Origin: Saprospiraceae bacterium
Lineage (GTDB): Bacteria; Bacteroidota; Bacteroidia; Chitinophagales; Saprospiraceae
DNA: 46,708 nt
Direction: 5' to 3'
Assembly (NCBI GenBank): GCA_024762995.1
Contig: JANTGI010000009.1
Location: 1 to 46,708, forward strand
A program made the translations under genes and the position numbers. Below the pieces are notes generated by a model that did not search any database, was not told where the DNA came from, and saw nothing but the letters and a program-made list of their open reading frames with translations. Positions 8,923 to 17,792 of this stretch are shown here, one piece after another. Every line of letters begins with the position of its first letter. Positions within the stretch are counted from its first letter, which is position 1.

Positions 8923-10083
8923 CTACCTAAATAAATTCTCCAATTTATCAAAAAATCCGGCTCCGGATTTAGCTTTAGAATCGTTTGGAGGGTTGAAGTT
9001 AGGCATATTTTGCATTTTTTTCAACAAGTCTCTCTCTTCTCTAGTTAATTTTTGTGGAGACCAGATATTAACCACGACTAATTGGTCGCCGGTCTCATAC
9101 CTTTGGACGGAAGGAAATCCTTTGCCACGTAGGCGCAAAACCTTACCGGCAGGCGTACCGGCTTCGATTTTTATCTTTGCTTTTCCCGTCAGGGTCGGCA
9201 CTTCTACGGAAGTCCCCAACGCTACATCCGCATAATTGAGATGTAAATCATAGATAACATGGTTGCCTTCTCTACGGAAGTATTCATGTGGTTTTTCTTT
9301 GATGGTAATCAGTAAGTCGCCGGCCGGCCCGTCATTAGGCCCTGCATTCCCATTCCCGCGCATGGAAAGCTGCATTTCATCACTTACTCCCGGCGGAATA
9401 TCAATGGAGATAATTTCAAAATCTTTTTGGGTACCGACACCGTGACAGCTCGGACATTTTGCCGTAATAGTCTTACCTGTACCGTGACAGCTTGGGCAAG
9501 CCACAGTTGTTTGCATTTGTCCCAAAAAAGTAGAGCGGATTTGCTTTACATATCCGGAGCCATGACAAGTAGAGCAAGTAGAGATGGCGTTGGAATCTTT
9601 GGCGCCGGAGCCGTGGCACACCTTACAAGTAACGTCTTTTTTGACTTTAATTTTCTTAGTAATCCCCTTGGCAATTTCTTCCAGGGATAATTCGACCTTA
9701 ATATGTAAGTTACTTCCTCGTTTGGCAGAGTTTCTAGATTGAGCTCGGCTTCCGCCAAAAAAAGACTCAAATCCACCGGCACCACCAAATACATCTCCAA
9801 ATTGAGAAAAAATATCTTCCATGGTATAGCCGCCGGCATGTCCGCCGCCGGTCTGTCCATTCACACCTGCATGACCAAAGCGATCATATCTCGCCCTTTT
9901 GTCATCATCCGACAATACATCATAGGCTTCCGCCGCTTCCTTAAACTTTTCTTCGGCATGGGCGTCGTCCGGGTTTCTATCCGGATGATACTTCATAGCC
10001 ATCTTTCGATAAGCCTTTTTGATGGTAATTTTGTCGGCCGATTTTTCGACGCTCAAAATTTCGTAATAATCCCTTTTTGTCAT
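8923..10083 (-). CDS. dnaJ: Chaperone DnaJ (Hsp40)
   Basis: A 386-residue type I DnaJ, the co-chaperone that delivers substrates to DnaK and stimulates its ATPase. The J domain (1-70) carries HPD at 33-35, followed by a Gly/Phe-rich linker (about 75-125). Four CxxCxGxG zinc-finger repeats are intact ([32 protein letters not shown]). The C-terminal substrate-binding and dimerisation region has the usual [18 protein letters not shown] text. It follows grpE by 42 bases on the same strand, so grpE-dnaJ is an operon; dnaK is not in the window. Confidence 0.98.
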   Translation of the reverse strand: MTKRDYYEILSVEKSADKITIKKAYRKMAMKYHPDRNPDDAHAEEKFKEAAEAYDVLSDDDKRARYDRFGHAGVNGQTGGGHAGGYTMEDIFSQFGDVFGGAGGFESFFGGSRAQSRNSAKRGSNLHIKVELSLEEIAKGITKKIKVKKDVTCKVCHGSGAKDSNAISTCSTCHGSGYVKQIRSTFLGQMQTTVACPSCHGTGKTITAKCPSCHGVGTQKDFEIISIDIPPGVSDEMQLSMRGNGNAGPNDGPAGDLLITIKEKPHEYFRREGNHVIYDLHLNYADVALGTSVEVPTLTGKAKIKIEAGTPAGKVLRLRGKGFPSVQRYETGDQLVVVNIWSPQKLTREERDLLKKMQNMPNFNPPNDSKAKSGAGFFDKLENLFR

Positions 10084-10125
10084 TTCTGTGTTTTTTACCT
10101 TTTTGGTTTTTTGGCTTATCGGGGT

Positions 10126-10734
10126 CTATTCTGCTACAACTACTTTCGCAAAACGCAATATCTTGTCATGGATAAAGTATCCTTTTTCAAGAGTATCAAC
10201 GATTTTTCCTTTCATCTCCGGAGTCGGTGCAGGTGTACTGGTAACCGCTTCGTGGTATTCAGGATTAAAATCTTCACCGGTGGTTTGCATGGGCTTTACG
10301 CCCAATTTTTCTAGGGTAGATTTTAACTTATGATACACCAAGCTTACTCCTTCGCTAAAATCTTCTTGCTCAGCCGCTCTATCAAAGTCGTCCACCACGG
10401 GAAGGATTTGTTTTACGGTTTTTACGGCACAATTTTCGGCTTGTTCCAATTGAGTTTTGGAAGCACGTTTCCTAAAATTTTGAAATTCTGCCATTAAACG
10501 AAGATACTTATCTCGAGCTTCTTCTAACTCCAGTTCCAGTTGCTCTTCTTTAGTCTTGGGTTCTTCTTTGCCAACAGTGTCTTCTTTGGTGTCTTCCGCC
10601 AAAGTTTCTTCGATTAAAGTCTCTTTTTCTTTAGACTTGGCTTTGTGATTTCTATTGGCTTGATCTGTTTTATTCTTTTTACGTTTCATGTTTTTCATTA
10701 TTTTCTGCAAAGATGACGGAATATTATTTTTCAT
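10126..10734 (-). CDS. grpE: Nucleotide exchange factor GrpE
   Basis: GrpE, the ADP/ATP exchange factor for DnaK. A long charged, coiled N-terminal region (KEETLIEE-like, rich in K and E) precedes the family core YLRLMAEFQNFRKRASKT, then LPVVDDFDRA, and the beta domain near the C-terminus (ADDFNPEYHEAV-type text, ending GYFIHDKILRFAKVVVAE). The start is uncertain: ATGs at 10734 (MKNNIPSS), 10767 (MTYNLL) and further in are all in frame; 10734 is preferred because the short upstream peptide is not family-like. It is followed by dnaJ 42 bases downstream in one operon. Confidence 0.96.
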   Translation of the reverse strand: MKNNIPSSLQKIMKNMKRKKNKTDQANRNHKAKSKEKETLIEETLAEDTKEDTVGKEEPKTKEEQLELELEEARDKYLRLMAEFQNFRKRASKTQLEQAENCAVKTVKQILPVVDDFDRAAEQEDFSEGVSLVYHKLKSTLEKLGVKPMQTTGEDFNPEYHEAVTSTPAPTPEMKGKIVDTLEKGYFIHDKILRFAKVVVAE

Positions 10735-10803
10735 ATTTGTTCTGCCTTGCAGTAAATTATAGGTCATCAATTACTCTGCCATCCACTAAAAAAGGACAAA
10801 ATG

Positions 10804-11319
10804 TCACTTTTTGTTTGAAAATTTAGTTAGAATCCTGTCAATTTTACGAAAAGATGGATTAATTGCTATTATGACACCCTTTGGATCAACTAAAAACTTT
10901 GTCGGGATGCTTTTTACATCGTATCTATTGGCTATTGACATAGGACCATTTTGGCTCTCCATGAGGTGATTGGGCCAGTCCAATTTATCTTTTTGAATCG
11001 CCGCTTTCCAAGCGTTTTCATTATTTTCCAGTGCGATACTGATGATTTCCAGCCCGTGATTTTTATGTTTATTATAAATTTTAACAACCTTGGGGTTGGC
11101 TCTTCGACATGGCCCACACCAACTTGCCCAAAAATCTATCAAGACATATTTTCCCCGAAAATCTTCTAAATCTATCTTTTTGCCCGCAAGGGTAGTCCCG
11201 GATATCGGCGGGGCAAGTTGATGACTGATGTCCTTGGGCTGGTTTGATTTATGATACCAAAACAGGGCAATGAGTGCCACCACCACCATCACGTAAAATG
11301 GATCTATTTTTTTCTTCAT
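10804..11319 (-). CDS. TlpA/ResA-like thioredoxin-fold protein, membrane anchored
   Basis: About 171 residues, starting at the ATG at 11319 (MKKKIDPFY). One N-terminal membrane helix (about 8-22) anchors a periplasmic thioredoxin fold. The active site WASWCGPC (65-72, cysteines 68 and 71) sits after the AhpC/TSA-redoxin style segment PPISGTTLAGKKIDLEDFRGKYVLIDFW. The cis-proline region is SIPTKFLVDPKGVI. Family members reduce periplasmic disulfides, often for cytochrome c maturation, but partners are not adjacent here. It lies about 70 bases upstream of grpE on the same strand and may be co-transcribed. Confidence 0.9.
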   Translation of the reverse strand: MKKKIDPFYVMVVVALIALFWYHKSNQPKDISHQLAPPISGTTLAGKKIDLEDFRGKYVLIDFWASWCGPCRRANPKVVKIYNKHKNHGLEIISIALENNENAWKAAIQKDKLDWPNHLMESQNGPMSIANRYDVKSIPTKFLVDPKGVIIAINPSFRKIDRILTKFSNKK

Positions 11320-11599
11320 CTTCAAACGTTATTTTGTGCCCTAGAAACAGCGCGATACTTGAATTTGTTGCCTGGTAGCTATTTAGGTCGGGCCGGCTTT
11401 GGCCCAAAAAAAGCTCTTTTGGTGTCTAAAAACGGGAATATCGAAGCAATTTCAATTAAAAACACCACAAAATGAAATGAACCCAATAAATATTGAGTTA
11501 AATAAGTCAAGTTTGAGTCTAAAAAACTTACCCATTGGCACCTGCTGGCATTTTTGGCTCAAAACATGTATTTTTGTCTTTGAAAGTAATATAAAAAAA

Positions 11600-11812
11600 A
11601 TGTTTAATTTTCAAAATTTCTTAGAACGTTCTGCTTTTGGAGTTTCCGCCTATATTGGCGAAAAAATCGGTGTTGCTTCTTCCAGAGTAAGATTGTATTT
11701 TATCTATTTGTCCTGCGCCACTTTTGGTTCTCCGATTATCATTTATCTATTTCTTGCTTTTTGGCTGAATATCAAAAAGTATATACAAGAACGTCGGCTG
11801 CTGTCTGATTAA
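11600..11812 (+). CDS. Small PspC-domain-like membrane protein
   Basis: A 70-residue protein starting MFNFQNFLERSAFGVSAYIGEKIGV, with one long hydrophobic stretch (YFIYLSCATFGSPIIIYLFLAFWL) and a basic C-terminal tail. The pattern of an amphipathic start, a GEKIGV segment and an LYFIYLSCATFGSPIIIY helix matches short PspC-domain proteins common in Bacteroidota. PspC proteins are linked to membrane stress, but function here is inferred only. The open frame extends upstream to 11399 without a family-like sequence, so the ATG at 11600 is chosen. A strong hairpin terminator follows at 11853. Confidence 0.72.
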   Translation: MFNFQNFLERSAFGVSAYIGEKIGVASSRVRLYFIYLSCATFGSPIIIYLFLAFWLNIKKYIQERRLLSD

Positions 11813-11852
11813 CAGATTTTTCGAGCCAAAATCTGACATTCGATATATAGTC

Positions 11853-11888
11853 AAAAAGCCATCCTGATTGCTCGGGATGGCTTTTTTT
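11853..11888. terminator. Bidirectional intrinsic terminator
   Basis: An inverted repeat AAAAAGCCATCC ... GGGATGGCTTTTTTT with a nine-base loop, flanked by A and T runs on both sides. It can end both the PspC-like gene (plus) and the rpsF-rpsR-rplI operon (minus). Confidence 0.85.
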
Positions 11889-11953
11889 ATCTTAAGAGAT
11901 TGGGTGCCTAATTAAGGCCCCGTGTTTTCAAGTAGAAAATAATAACTGATGTA

Positions 11954-12400
11954 TTACTCTTCTACTACTTCAAACTCTACTTTTGTCACAACGTCTTTAT
12001 GAAGAGTCACGGTAGCGTGATAGACACCGATAGTTTTCACTTCATCTTCTAATTCGATGTATTTGCGTTCCACATCGATATTGTGTGCATCTGCAATAGC
12101 TTTGGCGATTTGCACATTGGTAACGGAGCCAAATATTTTGCCTGTTTCTCCGACTTTAGCACCAATTTTTAACACGGCGGTGGCCAATTGGTTAGCGATG
12201 ATTTCTGCTTTAGCTCTTGCTTCGGCTTCAATGGCGTCTTCTTTGGCGCGAAGCGAATCAAGCTGCTTCATGTTAGATTTGTTAGCGATAACTGCCAATC
12301 CGTTAGGAATAAGGAAATTACGGGCATAACCGTCTTTGACGGTAACAACAGTGTGTTTTGACCCCACCTTATCCACATTTTGCAATAAAATGATATCCAT
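11954..12400 (-). CDS. rplI: 50S ribosomal protein L9
   Basis: A 148-residue L9 protein. The N-terminal domain begins MDIILLQNVDKVGSKHTVVTVKDGYARNFLIPNGLA, the standard rRNA-binding signature. The long connecting helix follows (about 45-75), then the C-terminal domain with GSVTNVQIAKAI. Full length. It is the last gene of the rpsF-rpsR-rplI operon and is followed by a bidirectional terminator. It also contains a perfect DnaA-box sequence by chance (12369). Confidence 0.98.
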   Translation of the reverse strand: MDIILLQNVDKVGSKHTVVTVKDGYARNFLIPNGLAVIANKSNMKQLDSLRAKEDAIEAEARAKAEIIANQLATAVLKIGAKVGETGKIFGSVTNVQIAKAIADAHNIDVERKYIELEDEVKTIGVYHATVTLHKDVVTKVEFEVVEE

Positions 12401-12428
12401 TTCAAAAGATTTTAAATGTGAGAAAAAC

Positions 12429-12695
12429 TTACTTAAGCTGGTCAGCCACGTAAGGTAAAATAGCTAAGTGTCTTGCTCTTTTTACGGCAGTAGCCACTTT
12501 GCGTTGATACTTCAAGGAATTACCGGTGATACGTCTAGGCAATAATTTTCCTTGTGGATTGATAAATTGCAAAAGGAAATCAGGATCCTTATAGTCAATG
12601 TATTTGATGCCAAATTTTTTAAATCGGCAGTATTTTTTTCTTTGCTCCCCAATGTTTGGGTTGTTCAAAAACTTTATATCATCTCTTGATGCCAT
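12429..12695 (-). CDS. rpsR: 30S ribosomal protein S18
   Basis: An 88-residue S18. The family core KKYCRFKKFGIKYIDYKDPDFL followed by the GKLLPRRITGNSLKYQRKVATAVKRARHLAILPY signature region is complete. In the small subunit it partners with S6, whose gene lies 19 bases upstream. The rplI start is 28 bases downstream. Confidence 0.98.
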   Translation of the reverse strand: MASRDDIKFLNNPNIGEQRKKYCRFKKFGIKYIDYKDPDFLLQFINPQGKLLPRRITGNSLKYQRKVATAVKRARHLAILPYVADQLK

Positions 12696-12714
12696 TTTTT
12701 CTTTGTTTTAAGGT

Positions 12715-13092
12715 TTAACGATTACTTTTTTTCTCCGGCTTAGCTTCTTTCTTTTTGGTGCCGATTTTGCCGTCTCTTTTGTCTTGGTTGTATTTGACTC
12801 CAAATTTGTCCAGACGAACGGTCAAAAAGCGCAAAATACGTTCATCACGTTTTAGGGCTAATTCAAACTTGTCCATGAACTCTCCGGTCGGAGATGAAAA
12901 CTCAATGCAGTAATATACACCGGATGAACATTTTTTGATGGGATATGCCAATTGGCGCAAGCCCATCTCATCCAAGTGAGTGATACTACATCCGGAATCC
13001 TTCAATAGATCTTGGTAAGTAACCGCTGTCGATTTTAATTCATCGCCCGACAGCACTGGGTTTACGATGAAAGTAACTTCATAATTCTTCAT
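12715..13092 (-). CDS. rpsF: 30S ribosomal protein S6
   Basis: A 125-residue S6, first gene of the operon. The ferredoxin-like S6 fold is complete (MKNYEVTFIVNPVLSGDE, LRQLAYPIKKCSSGVYY, DERILRFLTVRL). The C-terminal tail is long and basic and ends in KKSNR, without the terminal glutamates to which RimK adds residues in E. coli; rimK itself is at 33208. A clear promoter lies 32-62 bases upstream of the start. Confidence 0.98.
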   Translation of the reverse strand: MKNYEVTFIVNPVLSGDELKSTAVTYQDLLKDSGCSITHLDEMGLRQLAYPIKKCSSGVYYCIEFSSPTGEFMDKFELALKRDERILRFLTVRLDKFGVKYNQDKRDGKIGTKKKEAKPEKKSNR

Positions 13093-13123
13093 TTATATCG
13101 AAGTTTGGTGAAAAAATTGGCTG

Positions 13124-13154
13124 CAAAGGTACGGGGTTTTTGCTTAAGTAGCAA
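13124..13154 (-). promoter_or_regulatory. Promoter of the rpsF-rpsR-rplI operon
   Basis: On the minus strand, TTG (13152-13154) is separated by 20 bases from TACCTTTG (13124-13131). This is the Bacteroidota primary sigma form (-33 TTG, -7 TAnnTTTG) and lies 31 bases upstream of the rpsF ATG. Confidence 0.8.
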
Positions 13155-13317
13155 AAAATATTTTTAGCCTGCTTTCTTTGCGCAATCCGGGGTGGGCTCT
13201 GGCATCATTCATCCGCCAAAAAAACTGAATCAACTAATCACTTACCTACATTTTTACTAAAAAATTTTCACCTAAAATTCTTTTGAGTATGCGACATAAT
13301 GTGGGAATTTTAATAGG

Positions 13318-13383
13318 TTCAACCTGCTGCATCGGGCAGGCCCGCCTGCATCGGGCAGGCCCGCCTGCATCGGGCAGGTTGAA
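13318..13383. repeat. Composite hairpin: inverted ends around a 20-base tandem repeat
   Basis: Outer inverted repeat TTCAACCTGC (13318-13327) and GCAGGTTGAA (13374-13383) encloses three CCTGC-ATCGG-GCAGG type hairpins arranged with a 20-base period (unit CGCCTGCATCGGGCAGGCCC). The unit itself can fold. Related to the elements at 7150, 17806 and 35110. Confidence 0.8.
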
Positions 13384-13733
13384 TAAAAAAACAGTCGTAG
13401 GGGTTAATGAGCCAATCATATTACGTTCCCCATTGTCATGCACTTAAATAATTTGGAGTTTTTTTTTAGAACTAAAATGTCCATATAGGCCCAATCCTTG
13501 ATAGAGAAATTATCAAATATCAAATTGAGCGACATACTGCTGTGGGCAAATCTTGGAAAGTTCAGCAATTCCGAAATAAAGACAACCGTAGCCCCTAGGA
13601 TAGATTATGCCTTTACTCTCACAATCAACTTGCTTCCAAAGATTTATTGACACAAATAATACCCTGCATCTCCTTGGATATTAAATAAAAACTCACTATA
13701 TTAGCGGCAGTAAAGTAATACACATAGAATTTT

Positions 13734-15983
13734 GTGGTATATCGGGTATTATTTACTTGTGCAGGCAATAATTGTCAGTTATTACCAGGGTATTTGGGAC
13801 AGCTGCCACAGCCAGGAAATTTGCCTTTTGCAGGGATAGAAATCAATAATGCAATTTTTAGTGTCGGAAGAGATAAACCTTACGCTACTAATTATTTTAG
13901 TAATATGCATAACGGGATTGTAGCTGATAAATCCTTCGTAGTTTCTTATTATTCGGAAATGAATGATTTGCATCAACAACCCGCTTCACAGGGCGATAAA
14001 GATGGATGTGGGATAAAGTCCAAGAATAGCTTTATTGTGTCCAACCATTCAACAATTAACCATGCCCGAATAGGTATTGAAAGCCAATCAGACTATTATG
14101 TACAATCTAAGAATGATGTCATTTCGAATATTTTGGAAGGTGTAGATATTCGGGGTATCTGGTTGAGCCCTGCAATAGAAGATGATACCATAAAGGACTT
14201 TACTTTTGCTGGCATTGCCCTTAGTTATCCAAAGTATCAGCTTTCGGCTACTATTCAGCGTAATTATATACAGGCAGAACAACTAGTTGGGATGATTTTC
14301 ACGGGGATACCTTATGGAAAAAATCTTTCCTACAATGAGATAACTGATAATCGAATTATTATTGACGGTACTGGTTATGGCATTTACGCTAATTCTTCTG
14401 GAAAGTTAGGTATTCAAGACAACTCTGTTTTACTTTCTTATCCGGATCAGATTTTTTCAAGTGGGATTAGACTGGGTGATGCAAGATATAACTACATTCA
14501 TGGGAATTCATTATCTAGAACAGCAACGGGAACATTATCCGGCTTTGATGGAGAAGGGCTTGTAATTAATCAATCTCCGAATAATACTATTTGTAACAAT
14601 ATAACAAGTGGCTGGGTTATTGGTAACTTTTTCGCGAATGGTTGTGCAAATACTAGCTTTAAGTTTAATCAGATTGGTAAAAACGTAAGGGGAGTATGGA
14701 TAAATACATCTTCCAACATCGGAAAACAAATTCACCATGGTAATGCTTGGACTGATGGTGATCGGAGTGCTTTTCATTTAGATCCTGATATTGGAATTAG
14801 AAAATTGTCTCAATTCCAAATTAACACTTGTGATGTGCCAAAGTGGCCGAACTATATCTTTCCAGCTCAAGACTGTGAAACCAGCACTAGTGATGATTGG
14901 TTTTTTAGAACGGATAAAGACCCTTTTTTACTTGTCACTTGCGACCCAATTTTTAACTTTAAAAATCATCCACCAAAGGAAGAGACCATTAGAGAGAATG
15001 ACATCAGTTTGGTCAATGGCGCATTTAAAAATACCCAATATGGCGAAATGCTAAATTGGGAACAAAGTCGCTATCTTTATCGAAAGATGTATAACCAAGA
15101 AGAGCTAATTGGGCTTAACTATCAAACAGATGCTTTCTTCTTTGAAAACGAAGATACGCCACTCGGAGCATTGATTGAAATTGAAGAAATGGTGAATGAA
15201 GCATATTCTATTCCCTATAATTATTATCCCAATTGGGGCGAAAGTACGGATACTATTTTGTCAATTCTTCAAGAGATTGGGCTGCTTGAAGCACAATTGG
15301 ATACTACGACGAATAGGCAAGATAGCTTAATTTTGGCTGCTCAACGAAGTACGCTATATGCCAATGTTCAAGAAGTGGCGACAGATCTAGGTGCTAAGGC
15401 CACAAGCATGGATGCGCTAAAAGCACCAATGATTACGGAGATTGCGTTAAAAAATAATGCGATTCAACCACAAACCGAAATTGAAGGATTAGAAAAGACA
15501 CTAAACACTATTTATTTGGGTGTTGTGTCTGGTAAAACTGAATTAAATGCTAAAGAACAAGAAACGGTTCGTGCTATTGCCAATCGCTGTCCAATGCAAT
15601 ATGGTCATGTGGTGCTGAAAGCAAGAGCGATTCGAAATTTGTTTGAGCAAGTAGTTCATTATGATGATGAAAGAATATGCGCAGAAGTAGAGTCTCGCTC
15701 TTATCGTCGGAGTAATCCTGTAAAACAGGAGTCAAGCTTTGTGCTGAAACCGAATCCTGCTTATGATTTGATTCAGTTAAACTGGACAAAGCAACCACCA
15801 CGTGGAGAAAAGGTTAGATTTGAGATTAGGAGCTTAGAAGGCTTTCTCATGGCTTCATGGGATTTAGACGAAAAAGCGAATGGCAAGCATTTAGACATTA
15901 GCAAAATTCAACCTGGACTTTATATCGCTCGAATATTTATTGGCAATGACATGGAGACTAAAAAAGTCATCATCCTTCGTTAA
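13734..15983 (+). CDS. T9SS type A cargo, beta-helix-like, probably lacking its N-terminus
   Basis: A 749-residue open frame from a GTG at 13734; an in-frame TAG at 13725 blocks extension. Residues about 20-330 repeat short N/S/I/G-rich turns (NNAIFSV, NYFSNMHNGIV, IESQSDYYVQSKNDVI) like the right-handed parallel beta-helices of NosD-type secreted proteins. Residues 667-749 are a type IX sorting domain (FVLKPNPAYDLIQLNW ... GLYIARIFIGNDMETKKVIILR). Yet the start has no signal peptide, which T9SS cargo needs for Sec export. The most likely reading is a gene that lost its 5' end; a frameshifted start is also possible. A strong terminator follows. Confidence 0.7.
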   Translation: MVYRVLFTCAGNNCQLLPGYLGQLPQPGNLPFAGIEINNAIFSVGRDKPYATNYFSNMHNGIVADKSFVVSYYSEMNDLHQQPASQGDKDGCGIKSKNSFIVSNHSTINHARIGIESQSDYYVQSKNDVISNILEGVDIRGIWLSPAIEDDTIKDFTFAGIALSYPKYQLSATIQRNYIQAEQLVGMIFTGIPYGKNLSYNEITDNRIIIDGTGYGIYANSSGKLGIQDNSVLLSYPDQIFSSGIRLGDARYNYIHGNSLSRTATGTLSGFDGEGLVINQSPNNTICNNITSGWVIGNFFANGCANTSFKFNQIGKNVRGVWINTSSNIGKQIHHGNAWTDGDRSAFHLDPDIGIRKLSQFQINTCDVPKWPNYIFPAQDCETSTSDDWFFRTDKDPFLLVTCDPIFNFKNHPPKEETIRENDISLVNGAFKNTQYGEMLNWEQSRYLYRKMYNQEELIGLNYQTDAFFFENEDTPLGALIEIEEMVNEAYSIPYNYYPNWGESTDTILSILQEIGLLEAQLDTTTNRQDSLILAAQRSTLYANVQEVATDLGAKATSMDALKAPMITEIALKNNAIQPQTEIEGLEKTLNTIYLGVVSGKTELNAKEQETVRAIANRCPMQYGHVVLKARAIRNLFEQVVHYDDERICAEVESRSYRRSNPVKQESSFVLKPNPAYDLIQLNWTKQPPRGEKVRFEIRSLEGFLMASWDLDEKANGKHLDISKIQPGLYIARIFIGNDMETKKVIILR

Positions 15984-15991
15984 TCTTAATG

Positions 15992-16023
15992 CCAATCCAA
16001 GACACTCTTGGATTGGTTTTTTT
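15992..16023 (+). terminator. Intrinsic terminator after the T9SS protein gene
   Basis: Perfect 10-base stem CCAATCCAAG/CTTGGATTGG with a five-base loop followed by seven T residues. It separates the two adjacent T9SS genes into different transcripts. Confidence 0.9.
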
Positions 16024-16034
16024 AATTTTTTATC

Positions 16035-17792
16035 ATGAGAAAAGGTCTTATTTTTTTTATTTTAACACTATTTGGAGTTCAATTATGTGCTCAAAAACAT
16101 GACTATATTTGGCAGATAGGTTATTCGAATGCGGATAATCCCCAAGATTCTATTTGGGGACGGACAGTAATAGATTTTAACGGCGCTCTTTCTGCTCCTA
16201 AAATATGGTACAATGGATTTCCGACCATGGATTTTCAACTAAACAACTCAGCGATATCAGATAAGGATGGCCATTTCTTATTTACCTATAATGGACATAA
16301 AATAGAAAGTCATTCTGGCTTTTTTATGGAGAATGGGTTTGGTGTTGGGCCATTGATGAAAGATAATGACTTGTTATTACAAGGCTCAATTATTTTGCCA
16401 ATGCCCAGCGATACAAGTAAATATATGCTGCTGTATGGTTCATCCGATTTGGATGTTGACTTAGGCATGGCTGTTAGCTATGATTTATTTTATTCTGTCA
16501 TTGATATGGAGAAAGATGGCGGTTGGGGAGAAGTAATTGAAAAGAATATTACACTAGTACATGATACATTAGGCTCTGGAGGAATTATGGCTGTGAAGCA
16601 TGCCAATGGTTTAGATTGGTGGGTGCTAGTGCCCAGGTATCAAGATGGTAAATTCTATGAGATACTGTTGTCATCCCAAGGTTTACAAATAGACACAATT
16701 GAACTGAACGATTTATCACGGAATTCTGGGTTTCTGCATGTTTTTTTCTCGCCAAATGGGCAGAAGTATGCTAAATTAAAAGATATTAGTAATATTGAAG
16801 GGGAGATTTTGTCTATTTATGATTTTGATCGGTGTACTGGTCAACTTAGTGAGCCAGTTGTTATTCATGAATACCACGATGGAGCTGGAGGCATCGCCTT
16901 TTCCCCCGATTCCAAATTACTCTATCTAATGGCGCAGGACAAGATATATCAATATGACCTAGAAGCTCCAGATATAGCATCATCAGCAATATTGGTCGCT
17001 GAGCGAGATGAGTATCGAGATACAGTGGATACCCATGCAGATACATTTTATGTCAAGCCTTCTTTTTTTATGGGTATGTTGGCGGCCAATGGGAAGATTT
17101 ATATTACATCCTATGGCAATAATCATGTTTATCATACTATCGATCGTCCTAATGTCCGTGGTGTAGGTTGTCGAGTTAATCAACATAGCGTTAAGCTACC
17201 TACGGTGAAGCAGGCTTTTCCCAACTTCCCCAACTACCGCCTAGGCCCGATAGATAGCAGCATCTGCGATAGTCTTGGCATTAATAATGTGCCATTGGCT
17301 CGCTTTCGATATGATCAAGATACGTTGGATTCGATGTCCTTTGATTTTATTGACTTATCGAATTATGAGCCGGCGGAGTGGCATTGGGATTTTGGAGATG
17401 GGACAACTAGTCAGGATACGAGTCCTACACACGTATATGCAGGCATAGGCGTGTATCCGGTGTGCTTGACAGTGAGCAATCAATATGGCTCCAGTACGAT
17501 GTGTGATACGCTGTACCTAGGCGTGGTCGGTACGCAAGAAGCTGATTTACAGATAGATGTGCGTGTTTGGCCCAATCCATTCACGGATTATTTAGTCTTG
17601 TCTTTGTATGATTATTATCCACAAAATGCCTATATTTACTTTTATGATGTGATGGGACGGTTTCTCCGAAAGGATCGAGTGCGACATGGGGTGAATGAGT
17701 TGGATGTTCGTGATTTTCCGAAAGGGATGATTTTTTATGAAGTAAGGGATGGTGGGGTTTTGATTGGACGTGGGAAGTTGGTGGGGGAATGA
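16035..17792 (+). CDS. Secreted PKD-domain protein with T9SS type A sorting domain
   Basis: A 585-residue exported protein. A signal peptide (MRKGLIFFILTLFGVQLCAQ) is followed by a region of about 400 residues with propeller-like repeats (HVFFSPNGQKYAKL, GIAFSPDSKLLYLMAQ, MLAANGKIYITSYG). A PKD domain comes next, with WDFGDGT near 451 and HVYAGIGVYPVCLTV. The C-terminal 80 residues are the type A sorting signal (VWPNPFTDYLVLSL ... KGMIFYEVRDG). This architecture is common in Saprospiraceae surface proteins; the ligand is unknown. It is separated from the upstream gene by a terminator and followed by repeat-rich noncoding DNA. Confidence 0.85.
   Translation: MRKGLIFFILTLFGVQLCAQKHDYIWQIGYSNADNPQDSIWGRTVIDFNGALSAPKIWYNGFPTMDFQLNNSAISDKDGHFLFTYNGHKIESHSGFFMENGFGVGPLMKDNDLLLQGSIILPMPSDTSKYMLLYGSSDLDVDLGMAVSYDLFYSVIDMEKDGGWGEVIEKNITLVHDTLGSGGIMAVKHANGLDWWVLVPRYQDGKFYEILLSSQGLQIDTIELNDLSRNSGFLHVFFSPNGQKYAKLKDISNIEGEILSIYDFDRCTGQLSEPVVIHEYHDGAGGIAFSPDSKLLYLMAQDKIYQYDLEAPDIASSAILVAERDEYRDTVDTHADTFYVKPSFFMGMLAANGKIYITSYGNNHVYHTIDRPNVRGVGCRVNQHSVKLPTVKQAFPNFPNYRLGPIDSSICDSLGINNVPLARFRYDQDTLDSMSFDFIDLSNYEPAEWHWDFGDGTTSQDTSPTHVYAGIGVYPVCLTVSNQYGSSTMCDTLYLGVVGTQEADLQIDVRVWPNPFTDYLVLSLYDYYPQNAYIYFYDVMGRFLRKDRVRHGVNELDVRDFPKGMIFYEVRDGGVLIGRGKLVGE

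Larger units (their letters stand above)
13093..13733. other. Gene-free region between rpsF and the T9SS protein gene
   Basis: About 640 bases between divergent genes. It holds the rpsF promoter, the composite hairpin repeat at 13318-13383 and then about 350 bases with stops in every plus frame. The right part lies where the 5' end of the truncated-looking T9SS gene would be expected, but no signal peptide is readable in it. Confidence 0.6.

Noticed and set aside
13318-13383. Tandem repeat considered as a CRISPR array
   Set aside because: Units are directly adjacent with a 20-base period and no unique spacers, and no cas genes are in the window.
15798-15805. CCACGTGG considered as a fourth parS site
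   Set aside because: Only the 8-base core matches; the flanks (ACCA, AGAA) do not fit TGTT...AACA.
15992-16023. Hairpin considered as part of the dispersed repeat family
   Set aside because: Its sequence is unrelated to the CCTGC/GCAGG family and it has a T run, so it is an ordinary terminator.
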